A stretch of 64,000 nt of DNA from B1 sp964355075 (GCA_964355075.1 CAYHCF010000014.1:1-64000); one strand, 5' to 3'. Positions 1-9,752 are shown, counted from the first letter of the stretch. Made by a program: numbers and translations. The notes: generated by a model not told the origin, from the sequence alone.

Positions 1-150
1 AAATTATTGATTAGCCTAAATATTATCTAAGGATTTATTACATATCAATTTCGCTTTAAGATCAAAGTTTGTAATCTTTGTGTCAGGTTATCGAACATTT
101 TTTATCGTAAATATATAAACCAATTCTTTATAAAAGCTAATAAAAATAAT

Positions 151-555
151 ATGAAAAACCTGAAATCCGTTTCAAACCAATTTTTACATTGGACACCCAG
201 AATTATTGTCATCTTGGCAATTTTATTTGTGAGTATGTTTGCGCTCGATTCCTTTTCTCCTGAACTTACTATCTGGCAGCAAATAGGAGGCTTTTTAATG
301 CACCTGGTGCCTTCTTATGTTTTAATAGCAATTCTTTTGATTGCCTGGAGATGGGAATTAATTGGAGGCATATTCCTGATTCTGATTAGTGCCGGAATGA
401 GTCCGTTTATTTACCAGCACAATTACAATATGAACCATTCAGTTTTAATAAGTCTTGAAATAATTCTTATGATAAATTTCCCGTTTTTTATTGCCGGAGT
501 CTTATTTGTTCTGGAACATGTAATTCGTAAAAGGAGATTGCAATTTCAAGAATAA
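151..555 (+). CDS. Small four-helix integral membrane protein, unknown function
   Basis: A 134-residue protein that is almost entirely membrane-embedded. Hydrophobic segments lie near residues 15-32, 42-66, 70-88 and 98-122, and it ends in a basic tail (RKRRLQ). The ATG start is preceded by an AT-rich stretch with no clear Shine-Dalgarno sequence, as is usual in Bacteroidota. It resembles small membrane proteins of the DUF7670 type found in this phylum, but I recognise this only by general pattern. No catalytic motif is visible. It is followed at a short distance by the convergent beta-helix gene and seems to be monocistronic. The first 150 bases of the window hold nothing else I can identify. 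Confidence 0.6.
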   Translation: MKNLKSVSNQFLHWTPRIIVILAILFVSMFALDSFSPELTIWQQIGGFLMHLVPSYVLIAILLIAWRWELIGGIFLILISAGMSPFIYQHNYNMNHSVLISLEIILMINFPFFIAGVLFVLEHVIRKRRLQFQE

Positions 556-591
556 TGATGCCCCGAAAAACCGGATTAAAATATTTTAAAA

Positions 592-3500
592 TTACTCCCG
601 TATCACCTTCCTGATCCATTTTTCCCCGCCTTTAGCCATGATTTCCATAAAATAGATCCCCGGTTTCAATTCATTTAAAATATTTATCGTTAGCAGGTTC
701 ATTCCGGCACTTACTTTTAAAGTTTGAGACTGAATATTTTTACCGGTAATATCTGTGATATTGAGGATGACATTTCCATTCTCTGCAGCATTTAAATTCA
801 CGAAAACTTCATGAGTAAATGGATTTGGGAATACAAGGATATCCTCATTTCCCTTTTCAAAATTTACACTCACTACACCCGATATTTCACTTTTACCATC
901 CAAATCAATGGCATTAAGGCGATAATAAATAATTGTAGGGGCACCCATTTTTGCACGGGCATTTATATGTGAAAAATTATAGGAACAAACCCTTGAAGAG
1001 TTTCCTTTTGCTTTTACTTTTCCAACAGATTCAAAACGATTCCCATCGGTTGAGGCCTCAATAATAAAATGCGAAACATTTATTTCAGTTGCAGTAGTCC
1101 AGCTCACAGACACATCATTTTGAATGGCAGAAGCATTTAAGGATATTAGCTTAACCGGTAATGGATTATTGCCGGGTTCCGTGCCGGTAAAGCTTGAAAA
1201 ATTGGTTAAACCCGGAGCTTTCAAAATATTTTTTACAGTATCCACTACCGATAAAGTTCCGGAAAACAAAACCCATGGATTGGGAAATTGCATTTTGGCC
1301 ATACGCATATCCGACTCGGTACTTATCGACCCTTTTAATGCTTCATTATAATAAAGACTCAGGGTATAATCATAAGTTCCTGAACCAATATCCTGAATGT
1401 CCCAATATGAATTCATTCGCGTATTGGATACTGCTGAATTGGGATGAAAGGTGCCTGAATAATATCGAACCATTACACTGCCGGGTACTGTAGAAAAGGG
1501 CGCCCACAAAATGGAAGCAACGGTATCGCCTGCAAAAAAGAAGGCCTGCGTGGTGCCGCTAACCGGAGCGCTTGGCGAGATTGCCTGGGGTGGCAGTGAG
1601 GTAGGTGTAAATTCGTAAGCCCCTAAATCCGGAGCTCCATTGCTGAGTGTAATACTTCGTGGATTTCCCAACAAATCAATAGGATTGGCTGTTAATTGAA
1701 CCCCTCTTCCATTCAAAGCCCAACAGGCAGTATCGGCAGGATTCGGAGCCAGATTGGTGGCACTCATAAAGGCAGGACGGTATTTAATAGAATTAAGATC
1801 CTGACCACTTGCCGTGCGCCATAACGGCAAGGTAGTGTAGGCCGAAAACAGACTGGTTCCCAAATTGTAATATAGGTTATAATCCCAGGTATTGTTTGTT
1901 CCGTTATTGGTGATAAAAGCTGCATAAGCAGTGTTAGAAATACTTGAAGTGTGAATGATATTATTTCTCCAGGAATTATTACCATAACTGGCAGCATAGT
2001 TAATATAAACACCGTAGTTTCCTGTTACGCTGATGGTATTATTATAAAAGCGCATATAAGAACTGGTTTGGTTACGGATACCATAGTTTCCGGTAATATT
2101 TACTACATTATTTGCAATAAGGGCACCTGCAGTTGCAGTGCCTGCGTTATTGTATAAGTACATGCCATAAGTGCCCGAAATAGTAATTTTATTACCGCTT
2201 ATTTCCAGGGCATCATAGCCATAAGTGCATCTTATTCCGTATGCAGTGGTACCGGTAATGATGTTATTTCTAAGCAGTAAATTTCGTGTGTACATAAGGT
2301 AAAGACTATAATTTGTAGCGTTCTGGATGGTATTACCTTCAATCAAAATACTATCAGCATAGGTTGGAGAGGCGCCGTAATAATAGATTCCCGAACTTCC
2401 GTTCGAAATGATATTGTTTCGGATACTATTTTTACGCCCGGTAACACCCGATGCAAAAATCGTTTCATAACCACCCCCTGATGCACCCGTTATTGTGCAA
2501 TTCTCCAATACATTATTGGATGCAGTTCCTCCCAGAACATAAACTCTGCCAAAATTAATATTCGGGGCATTAAGGGTAATAAAGCGTATGATAAAATTAT
2601 CGACATTATTAAAAATTACAACAGGTACTGAAGCTGAATTTAAAGTGAGAATAACCGAATCAGCATGATTGGCCATTGATCTAAAAGTTACAGTATTGGT
2701 TGATGACATTCCTGCGATGGCGTTGTTAAATAACAGGCTGTCTGTATAAGTTCCGGTTCTTACATTAAAAGTTACCGGACCTGATACCCCGGCAATTTTT
2801 AAGGCTTCTGCGGCTGAACTGAAAGTAGGAAAATCGGAAGCTACCGGTCCAATCGTATAAGTACCATTTAATGGGGTGTACAATTTCAATTTTAAAGTAT
2901 CATTTGCCTTATAGGTATCTGTTAAATAATTAGGATTGCTGGTATATACCGTCAGGTTATTCATGTTGCTAAGGTTAACCTGATTTGAACTTGAAAATAA
3001 AACCGAAGTGGTATCACAGGTATTTAATGAAAATGCCCACAATTGTGATACCGGAGTACCCGCATTCACTTTATAAGCAATATCAAAATTATATACAATA
3101 TTACTACCCATATTCTGAACCCGGATGATAAGATCCTGATAACCGGTTGCAATGGGTGCCACAGGAGAAACAATGCCCTCAACAGCCATGTTGTTGGAAT
3201 ATAAAAGAATTTCATCAGCACCCATCAGAGGTGTGGCTGTACGCAAATCGCCATCAATATCATCGGGCACAATGGAATTTAAATTTGTACCCCTGATACA
3301 ACCATTTGATACATGAAGATTCTTACTATCGGCAAAAGAAGGGATTGAATTATAGGAAGAGTCGCCACCGGCTGCCAAAGTTTTATAATTCAAAGAAGAG
3401 AACAGGGTTAAGTTTTTATATAACAGGTTGGGTCCCGAAGCATTATAATATAAATTATTGTTTACATTACCATTTGGCAAGGTGAAATCAATATAAATGG

Positions 3501-5577
3501 GAAGGGCTGAACCGGTTAATGCCGTAGTAGCAAAAATATTATTCTTAATTTTTACATTGGCTGAACCATAAAAATATAAAGCGGCATACATACTACTGGT
3601 TTGCGCAAAATCAAGGTTAACCGAGTTGTGATAAATCTGCAAATAGGAATTCACATTCTCTTCAACATAAATTCCAAATGCATAATTGTACCGGAATCCT
3701 CCACTGATCATATTATTGGTAAGCCGTGTTGGATTATTGGCTGTTCCATCGGAGTACGACAAATAGATTCCGCTTCCTCCTGCATTCTTTATAAAATTTC
3801 GTGAAATTTGATGAAAGGTGCCGGTGTTTGAATTTAGACAATAGGAGATATAAATTCCCATACTGGTTAGATCACCTAATGAATCCATATTGATAATATT
3901 ACCGCTAACCGTTATCGCATTATAAATGGAATAACAATAAACTCCTATATAATACGAATTGGTAATTGTATTACCCCTTATTTTATAATCGCGGTTAAAG
4001 GCAGGAGAAGGAGCAATGTCGTTACCATTAATGTAGATAGCATAATAGGCTCCGTTAATCGTGTTGCTGTCTATTTTGATCGAATCGGCCTTGATTCCTG
4101 TGCCTCCATAACCGGTTGCTGCATTAGAAACATTAATGCCATAACTCACGTAACCGTAAGCATTAGGTAAACTAATCATACAATTTTTTATCACTGAACC
4201 GGTTCCTCCGGTTCCACTTGCGCTGCCAACAATGCCCACACCGGTACACGAGCCTAAAAAGGTATTGCTGATGGTAAAATTCCTGAAGGTTACATATTGC
4301 GATTGATTGATAATAACAGCAGCAGCGGAGCTAATACTTGAAGTGATAATAGTGCTTGCAGCCGATGCTCCGTTAAATATAACTGTATTGACCGGTGATG
4401 CTCCCTGAAAGGAATTCAGGATCAGTTGACCCGAATAGGTACCCGCAGCAACGTTAAATACAACAGGACCACAAACGCCAAAAGAATTGAGGTCATTCAC
4501 AGCCAAAGCCAATGTTGCATAATCCGGCGTGGAACCGCCAACCGTATAGGTTCCGTTTAACGATGATTTAAGTACAACATTTATGGTATCGTCCTGCGGA
4601 AATCCATCCGCAACATAATTGGGATCCGATGTCCAAACCTTTAAGGTATTGGGTGTAATTCCCAAAAACATATTGGTTAAGGTAAGTACCGTATCGCTTT
4701 TCCCTAAACCACCAAGGGTATCAAGCGGACTTGTCCAAAAAATGGGTGTTTGGAGTACCCCATTAAGGCGCCAGTTAACATTTACATTATTGATGATGTT
4801 TTTTCCCTTGTTCGCAATTCTTACTTTTATATCCTGATATCCTGCACAAAAATTAATAGGTGAAACGAGGCCTGTTACCGATGCATTATTGAGCGTAACT
4901 CCATTGATTTTTATTTCAACATTATCAACGCACCACCTTTCAGAGGATGTGCTGGAACGTTCCGTAATACGAAGCCGCACCTGATTCGTAGTATTGGGCA
5001 CTTTTATAATCACGGTAGTATAGGCATCTACGGTCGCAAGACCACCGGCAGCTGGCGCAAAAGTTGAAACAGCCGAAGTAGAAAAAGTTCTGTTAGCTGT
5101 GGCAGCACCTGTATATGCCCAATAACTATTAGAGTTACCGGTGAGCTTTACCTGATCATACCAGTTGGTTCCATTATTGATGCTAACAGTAGCAGTTAAA
5201 TAATCAGCTGCATCCACGCCGCCCGTTCCCCCTAAACCGAAAGCAGCAACCCTGAATGTCAAAAATGTGGTATCATAACCGGTGGTGGTAATATTGTTAA
5301 AAGTAAGCGTGACCCCACCACTTTGACCTTCTTCTTTCCATGCCCAGGAACCACCAATGCCCAATGGCGAAGATGCAGGGTAATCTGTAGTAGCACTATT
5401 TCCATTTACAAATTGGAGCGTCCCCGATGTTAAAGTATAACCCCAAACAGGCGTTTGAATGGTATCAAAATCCTGAATGGCCACGGTAGTGAACTGAGCC
5501 TGTACTGGAAATGAGAGGTAGGTTAAGCATAATAATAAAAAATGTTTCAGGCATTTGATCGTATTATTTGTTTTCAT
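592..5577 (-). CDS. T9SS-secreted multidomain parallel beta-helix surface protein
   Basis: A 1661-residue secreted protein. It starts with a signal peptide (about residues 1-27, ending near PVQAQ). Next come an N-terminal beta-sandwich-like region and two tandem modules, each made of a CARDB/Ig-like stretch followed by a right-handed parallel beta-helix region rich in N, I, G, S and Y (NosD/pectate-lyase-like repeats such as IRNNIISNGSSGIYYYG). The modules share openings of the form GTYT(V/I)G and GPV(V/T)FNV, so they look like an internal duplication. The last ~80 residues are a T9SS type A sorting domain (VFPNPF, LKPGIYFMEI, KVIRE). Export is by Sec, then the type IX system, with anchoring or release at the cell surface. 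The likely role is adhesion or binding of polysaccharide; no catalytic residues could be assigned. It is a single gene with its own promoter. Confidence 0.85.
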   Translation of the reverse strand: MKTNNTIKCLKHFLLLCLTYLSFPVQAQFTTVAIQDFDTIQTPVWGYTLTSGTLQFVNGNSATTDYPASSPLGIGGSWAWKEEGQSGGVTLTFNNITTTGYDTTFLTFRVAAFGLGGTGGVDAADYLTATVSINNGTNWYDQVKLTGNSNSYWAYTGAATANRTFSTSAVSTFAPAAGGLATVDAYTTVIIKVPNTTNQVRLRITERSSTSSERWCVDNVEIKINGVTLNNASVTGLVSPINFCAGYQDIKVRIANKGKNIINNVNVNWRLNGVLQTPIFWTSPLDTLGGLGKSDTVLTLTNMFLGITPNTLKVWTSDPNYVADGFPQDDTINVVLKSSLNGTYTVGGSTPDYATLALAVNDLNSFGVCGPVVFNVAAGTYSGQLILNSFQGASPVNTVIFNGASAASTIITSSISSAAAVIINQSQYVTFRNFTISNTFLGSCTGVGIVGSASGTGGTGSVIKNCMISLPNAYGYVSYGINVSNAATGYGGTGIKADSIKIDSNTINGAYYAIYINGNDIAPSPAFNRDYKIRGNTITNSYYIGVYCYSIYNAITVSGNIINMDSLGDLTSMGIYISYCLNSNTGTFHQISRNFIKNAGGSGIYLSYSDGTANNPTRLTNNMISGGFRYNYAFGIYVEENVNSYLQIYHNSVNLDFAQTSSMYAALYFYGSANVKIKNNIFATTALTGSALPIYIDFTLPNGNVNNNLYYNASGPNLLYKNLTLFSSLNYKTLAAGGDSSYNSIPSFADSKNLHVSNGCIRGTNLNSIVPDDIDGDLRTATPLMGADEILLYSNNMAVEGIVSPVAPIATGYQDLIIRVQNMGSNIVYNFDIAYKVNAGTPVSQLWAFSLNTCDTTSVLFSSSNQVNLSNMNNLTVYTSNPNYLTDTYKANDTLKLKLYTPLNGTYTIGPVASDFPTFSSAAEALKIAGVSGPVTFNVRTGTYTDSLLFNNAIAGMSSTNTVTFRSMANHADSVILTLNSASVPVVIFNNVDNFIIRFITLNAPNINFGRVYVLGGTASNNVLENCTITGASGGGYETIFASGVTGRKNSIRNNIISNGSSGIYYYGASPTYADSILIEGNTIQNATNYSLYLMYTRNLLLRNNIITGTTAYGIRCTYGYDALEISGNKITISGTYGMYLYNNAGTATAGALIANNVVNITGNYGIRNQTSSYMRFYNNTISVTGNYGVYINYAASYGNNSWRNNIIHTSSISNTAYAAFITNNGTNNTWDYNLYYNLGTSLFSAYTTLPLWRTASGQDLNSIKYRPAFMSATNLAPNPADTACWALNGRGVQLTANPIDLLGNPRSITLSNGAPDLGAYEFTPTSLPPQAISPSAPVSGTTQAFFFAGDTVASILWAPFSTVPGSVMVRYYSGTFHPNSAVSNTRMNSYWDIQDIGSGTYDYTLSLYYNEALKGSISTESDMRMAKMQFPNPWVLFSGTLSVVDTVKNILKAPGLTNFSSFTGTEPGNNPLPVKLISLNASAIQNDVSVSWTTATEINVSHFIIEASTDGNRFESVGKVKAKGNSSRVCSYNFSHINARAKMGAPTIIYYRLNAIDLDGKSEISGVVSVNFEKGNEDILVFPNPFTHEVFVNLNAAENGNVILNITDITGKNIQSQTLKVSAGMNLLTINILNELKPGIYFMEIMAKGGEKWIRKVIRE

Positions 5578-5587
5578 TATTATATTG

Positions 5588-5645
5588 AGAGTTAAATAAT
5601 TGAAGTAAAAAACGAAGTTAATATAATATGTTTAATGTCATCAAA
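5588..5645 (-). promoter_or_regulatory. Candidate Bacteroidota-type promoter for the beta-helix gene
   Basis: On the minus strand TAACTTCG (5620-5613) matches the -7 consensus TAnn(T/C)T(T/C)G, and TTTTG about 21 bases upstream fits the -33 element. This would give a leader of about 35 bases. It is found by pattern only. Confidence 0.4.
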
Positions 5646-5762
5646 ATGAATCTTAATTATTTCTTAATAAATTTGGCGAGCCCACTATCATTTAACCCTA
5701 ATAATACCCTAAAAGGAGTATTCCTTTTTGAAGTATTTTCTGCCAATCCCAAATTTAGCTAT

Positions 5763-5812
5763 ATACTGTAAGTTGATAGATTTCCTTAAAGAAATATATC
5801 TTACTTACAGTT
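5763..5812. repeat. Imperfect dyad between the beta-helix gene and yfhO
   Basis: ACTGTAAGT (5765-5773) pairs perfectly with ACTTACAGT (5803-5811). The interior is also partly complementary (GATTTC...GAAAT around the centre AAAG), making a roughly 50-base imperfect palindrome 75 bases upstream of the preferred yfhO start. It could be an operator or an RNA hairpin. The rest of the 5578-5887 gap shows only the minus-strand promoter and AT-rich DNA. Confidence 0.5.
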
Positions 5813-5887
5813 ACACCGTTGAAAATGGATTATTGGTTTTCGGAAACCTATCTAAAAACGGTATATTCCGCAAAATTTAATAATACG

Positions 5888-8326
5888 ATGAACCCATCAT
5901 TGCTTAAAAAAGCCACCCCGCATCTGATTGCCTTTGCAGTTATTATGCTGGTAATTTTTGCCTATTTCACACCCATGTTTAATGGTAAAGTGCTCAAACA
6001 GTATGATGTTTTGCAATGGAAATCCACCTTCCAGGAAATTGCAACATTTGAAAAAACCAGCGGCGAACGTACTTTCTGGACCAACAGTATTTTTGCCGGA
6101 ATGCCGGGGTATTTAATAGGATCAACCTACCACGGAAACTTTACCGGAAATATTTTGTTCCATATTTCTTCCGTTTTTAAACAGCCTTCCGATACTGTTT
6201 TTCTTTTATTTGCCTGCTTTTATATTATGCTGCTTGCCTTTGAGGTTTCACCCTGGTTAGCCATTGCGGGCTCACTCGCCTTTGCACTCTCAACTTTTAA
6301 CTTCATTAATATTGATGCCGGACATATAACCAAAGGAAATGCCATTGCGTTTATTCCCTTAGTGCTGGCCGGAATTCAAATCACCTTGCATAAGAACCGA
6401 TGGTTGGGTGCCATATTTACAGGTATTGCGGTCTCTTTTGAACTTTCTGCCGGGCACGTTCAAATAACCTATTATCTTATTTTCATCATTCTTTTCTGGA
6501 TGATTGTTGAATTTATTCAGGTGCTAAAAAATAAAACCCTCAGCAACTTTATTTTGAGTGGGGTGTTTATGGTAATTACGGCAGCTATCGGTGTGGGTAC
6601 AAATATAACAGGACTCTTAGCTACCGAAGAATATGGAAAATATAGTATCCGGGGGAAATCGGAATTAACCAAAACGGTTAAAGGGGAAGAGAATTCGGCG
6701 AATAGCAGTTCGGGTTTGGATAAAGATTATGCACTGGCCTGGAGCAATGGTTTATCGGAACCCTTTACCTTATTAATACCAAATTTTAACGGAGGCGGAA
6801 GTACTGGTGAACTCACTACAAGCAGTGAAACCTATAAAGAATTACAACGTCAGCAAATTCCAAATGGGAAAGAAATTATCAAACAACTGCCGCTCTATTG
6901 GGGCGACCAGCCTTTTACTGCCGGTCCCATTTATTACGGTGCCATTATTGTGTTCCTTTTCGTGTTGGGCATGTTTGTGATGAAGGGCTTCGAAAAATGG
7001 TGGATTTTCGGTGCAGCAATGCTGGCTGTTTTCTTATCTATGGGCAAAAATTTCATGCCGCTCACTACTTTGTTTTTCGATTATTTTCCGCTTTATAATA
7101 AGTTCAGATCGGTCACCTTTATTTTATGTATTGCTCAAACCCTGTTCCCCTTGCTGGCCATTTTGTCCATACGTGAAATATTAAGCGGTAAAGTAAGTAA
7201 ACCCGATATCATGAAAGGCTTAAAATACAGTCTGGGTATCGTTGGAGGATTATGTGCTATATTTATGTTGGTTCCCGGAATGATATTCGATTTTGTGGGT
7301 CAGGGTGATGCCAATCCGAATATTCCGCAATGGTTAAAAGAATCATTAATGGTTGACCGCGAAAGTTTGATGCGGTTGGATGCTTTACGGTCTCTGTTTT
7401 TTGTAGGAGTTGCCACCGGGTTAATTTGGTTCTATTTGAGTGGTAAATTAAAAAAGGAGCTTTTCATTGCCGGTTTAACCCTTTTTATTGTTATTGATTT
7501 ATGGGCAGTGGATAAACGTTATTTAAATGACAAAGATTTTGAGAGAAAGAAAGGAGAGGTAGCTGTCGCAAAACAAGCTTATGACGAACAAATTCTGGCT
7601 GATCCTGACATTCATTATCGGGTTTACAACAACACAACCGATTTCGACAAAGATGCCATCACTGCTTATTACCACAAATCTCTTGGCGGTTATCATGGGG
7701 CCAAAATGCGCAGGTATCAGGAATTAATTGAATGGCAATTGAGCAAACAAAATATGGAGTGTTTTAATATGTTGAACGCAAAGTATTTTATCGTTCAGGA
7801 TTCGTCAGGAAATAAGTTCGCTCAGCGCAATCCGTTTAACAATGGAAATGCCTGGTTTGTAGATGAAATTAAATGGGTAAAAGATGCCGATGAAGAAATA
7901 AATGCACTCACCGGATTTCAATCTAAATCAACCGTTATAATTGATAAGCGTTTTGAATCTGAATTGAAAGGATTCAAACCGCAATCCGATACTTCCTCCA
8001 ACATAAAGTTAACGGTTTATCAACCTAATAAACTGGTATATGAAACCCATACAAGCCAGGCACAGTTAGCGGTGTTTTCAGAAATCTATTATGATAAAGG
8101 CTGGAACGCATACGTTGACGGGGTTTTAACGCCACATATCCGTGTTGATTATGTTTTACGTGCCATGAAAGTGCCTGCAGGAAAACACAAAATTGAGTTT
8201 AGGTTTGAACCTACCGTTATTAAAACCGGCGAAAGCATTGCTTATGCCTCTTCGATTGCCTTATATGGTGGCTTGCTTTTAATTTTGGGAATGACTTTTT
8301 ATAAAAAGAAGAAAGAAACGGTTTAA
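5888..8326 (+). CDS. YfhO family membrane protein
   Basis: A large polytopic membrane protein of the YfhO family (GT-C-like fold, linked in Firmicutes to glycosylation of lipoteichoic acid and in Bacteroidota of unknown substrate). I prefer ATG 5888, giving about 812 residues and the N-terminus MNPSLLKKATPHLIAF leading straight into TM1. The longer frame needs a TTG at 5819 and adds 23 poorly conserved-looking residues. At least eleven hydrophobic helices cover residues ~10-560. A large extracytoplasmic loop (residues ~60-110, motif SIFAGMPGYLIGS) follows TM1, and a soluble C-terminal beta-rich domain (~560-780) precedes a last TM and a KKKK tail. The GDQPFTAGPIYYGA stretch is typical of the family. 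It is followed 39 bases later by a tiny Cys-rich membrane gene. Confidence 0.85.
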   Translation: MNPSLLKKATPHLIAFAVIMLVIFAYFTPMFNGKVLKQYDVLQWKSTFQEIATFEKTSGERTFWTNSIFAGMPGYLIGSTYHGNFTGNILFHISSVFKQPSDTVFLLFACFYIMLLAFEVSPWLAIAGSLAFALSTFNFINIDAGHITKGNAIAFIPLVLAGIQITLHKNRWLGAIFTGIAVSFELSAGHVQITYYLIFIILFWMIVEFIQVLKNKTLSNFILSGVFMVITAAIGVGTNITGLLATEEYGKYSIRGKSELTKTVKGEENSANSSSGLDKDYALAWSNGLSEPFTLLIPNFNGGGSTGELTTSSETYKELQRQQIPNGKEIIKQLPLYWGDQPFTAGPIYYGAIIVFLFVLGMFVMKGFEKWWIFGAAMLAVFLSMGKNFMPLTTLFFDYFPLYNKFRSVTFILCIAQTLFPLLAILSIREILSGKVSKPDIMKGLKYSLGIVGGLCAIFMLVPGMIFDFVGQGDANPNIPQWLKESLMVDRESLMRLDALRSLFFVGVATGLIWFYLSGKLKKELFIAGLTLFIVIDLWAVDKRYLNDKDFERKKGEVAVAKQAYDEQILADPDIHYRVYNNTTDFDKDAITAYYHKSLGGYHGAKMRRYQELIEWQLSKQNMECFNMLNAKYFIVQDSSGNKFAQRNPFNNGNAWFVDEIKWVKDADEEINALTGFQSKSTVIIDKRFESELKGFKPQSDTSSNIKLTVYQPNKLVYETHTSQAQLAVFSEIYYDKGWNAYVDGVLTPHIRVDYVLRAMKVPAGKHKIEFRFEPTVIKTGESIAYASSIALYGGLLLILGMTFYKKKKETV

Positions 8327-8365
8327 GAAATATAAGATATTCAATATTCTAACGTTTATTATCCT

Positions 8366-8518
8366 ATGAAAATAGATTGGCAATTTCTGGTAGTTGCATT
8401 CATATTTGCCTCAGCCCTATTTTATGTGGTAAAGGTTATTTATAAAAGCAGTAAAGGTGATTCCTGCGAATCAGGTAACTGCAAATGCCATCCTGTTAAA
8501 AAAGAGGTAACCGAATAA
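8366..8518 (+). CDS. Small Cys-rich single-pass membrane protein (FeoB-associated-like)
   Basis: A 50-residue frame from ATG 8366 to TAA 8518. It has one N-terminal transmembrane helix (WQFLVVAFIFASALFYVVKV), a short basic linker, then a Cys-rich tail CESGNCKCH. This layout (one TM followed by closely spaced Cys) is that of the FeoB-associated Cys-rich membrane proteins (PF12669-like), which are found beside iron transporters or alone in Bacteroidota. No feoA/feoB is seen in this window, so the assignment is by architecture only. It lies 39 bases downstream of yfhO on the same strand and could be co-transcribed. A metal-binding function is inferred from CxxxxCxC. Confidence 0.6.
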   Translation: MKIDWQFLVVAFIFASALFYVVKVIYKSSKGDSCESGNCKCHPVKKEVTE

Positions 8519-8525
8519 TGTCAGT

Positions 8526-8655
8526 CTAGAATGTCCTCTGGCTTCGTTATGCTCATTCGTAAAAATGCTCATTTACACAAGTAAACTGCGCTTTTTACGA
8601 ACTTCGCAAGCCTTGCCAGAGAACATTCTAGTCCAGACTCTCGACTAAATGGACA
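8526..8655. repeat. Long palindromic intergenic element with dispersed 35-base tag
   Basis: The arms 8526-8576 and 8581-8630 form a long imperfect hairpin. TAGAATGTCCTCTGGC (8527-8542) pairs with GCCAGAGAACATTCTA (8615-8630) with one mismatch. Further in, TTCGTAAAAA pairs with TTTTTACGAA, and the tip TTTAC/GTAAA encloses the loop ACAA. Directly after it, bases 8621-8655 recur at 29144-29178 with two differences, ending in GTCCA...TGGACA. The element lies between convergent genes and may act as a terminator, but the dispersed copy suggests a repetitive element family. Confidence 0.7.
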
Positions 8656-8669
8656 GACACTTAATAAAA

Positions 8670-9608
8670 TTATTTTTTCTGTATCAAGCGGTATAATTCA
8701 TCCAGTTTCGGACTTAAAATAATTTCTGTTCTACGGTTTTTGGCTCTTCCTTCGGGCGTTTCATTGCTGGCTTTCGGCATATATTCTCCTCTGCCTGCAG
8801 CTGTTAATCTTTTGGCATCAACACGATAGGTTTCGTCCAGTAAGCGTACAATATTGGTAGAGCGTGCCACGCTTAAATCCCAGTTATCAGCGAACTGTGC
8901 TGTTTTGATAGGCACATTGTCGGTATGTCCTTCAATCATAATACTTACATCCGCATTTTTATTCAACACCTCAGCTAATTTTTTGATTGCTTCCTTGCCT
9001 TTTTCTTCAACCGAAGCACTTCCGCTTCTGAACAATAAATTATCAGTCATGGATACATATACCTTACCGTTTTTCATTTCTACGGTTAATTCATCACTGT
9101 TAAAACTTAACAAGGCACGTTTTACAATGTCGTTTAATGCATTGGTTATTGAATCCTGATGCTTGAGTAAGGCTTCAACTTCGCTCAGTCTTTTTTCACG
9201 GGCCATCAATTGATCTCCTTTTTCTCTTAAAGCCAAATTCAATTGTTCGGTTTTGCTGAGGCTCGATTTTATCAGTTCGGTGAATTTATCATTCATTTCT
9301 GAATAATCATTTTGCAAGGATTGATGTTGGCTTGCCAATTCGTTAAAATCCTTGTTCAAACTGAAGTATTGTGAATCCAGATACCGATACTTTATTCCTC
9401 TTTGGGCTGTGTCATTATTGAACTCAACGGTGAGCAATAATAAAGAATCCCGCTGGTGGGTAGCTACTTTCAATCGTTTGGAAAGAAAGAAATTGTGAGA
9501 TTTTTCTGAAAAGGTCACAGGATCTTTTATGGTTCCTTTTGGTTCAAGATTTTGTGCGCCCATTGCGGAATAAATAAACGATAACAAAAACAATATTCTA
9601 ATTTTCAT
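8670..9608 (-). CDS. OmpA family peptidoglycan-binding protein
   Basis: A 312-residue exported protein with a signal peptide (residues 1-18), a charged/coiled-coil middle region (about 75-160, with a heptad-like run around LREKGDQLMAREKRLSEVE) and a C-terminal OmpA/MotB domain (about 180-305). The OmpA domain shows IMIEGHTDNVPI, WDLSVARSTNIVRLL and the final AKNRRTEIIL; the Asp and Arg in the last motifs are the residues that hold the diaminopimelate side chain in this family. It is therefore likely to tether the outer membrane or a periplasmic machine to peptidoglycan. It lacks the lipobox of Pal and the beta-barrel of OmpA. It is monocistronic, downstream of secDF on the same strand but separated by a terminator. 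Confidence 0.85.
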   Translation of the reverse strand: MKIRILFLLSFIYSAMGAQNLEPKGTIKDPVTFSEKSHNFFLSKRLKVATHQRDSLLLLTVEFNNDTAQRGIKYRYLDSQYFSLNKDFNELASQHQSLQNDYSEMNDKFTELIKSSLSKTEQLNLALREKGDQLMAREKRLSEVEALLKHQDSITNALNDIVKRALLSFNSDELTVEMKNGKVYVSMTDNLLFRSGSASVEEKGKEAIKKLAEVLNKNADVSIMIEGHTDNVPIKTAQFADNWDLSVARSTNIVRLLDETYRVDAKRLTAAGRGEYMPKASNETPEGRAKNRRTEIILSPKLDELYRLIQKK

Positions 9609-9712
9609 ATGGAGACAATTTTAGATTGCGAAGTTTCACTTCTCTACTCATGCATACAATAGGTTCAGACATTAGTTATTCAGATTGAGGAGTATGTTGC
9701 CCACTATTACAA

Positions 9713-9752
9713 ACAAAAACGGCTCCTACAATTTGTAAGAGCCGTTTTGTTT
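9713..9752 (-). terminator. Rho-independent terminator after secDF
   Basis: On the minus strand an AAAACGGCTC stem pairs with GAGCCGTTTT, and the pairing continues inward through TACAA/TTGTA with one mismatch. The stem is followed by a T-rich run (TTTTTGTTTGT). It lies 15 bases past the secDF stop. Confidence 0.75.
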
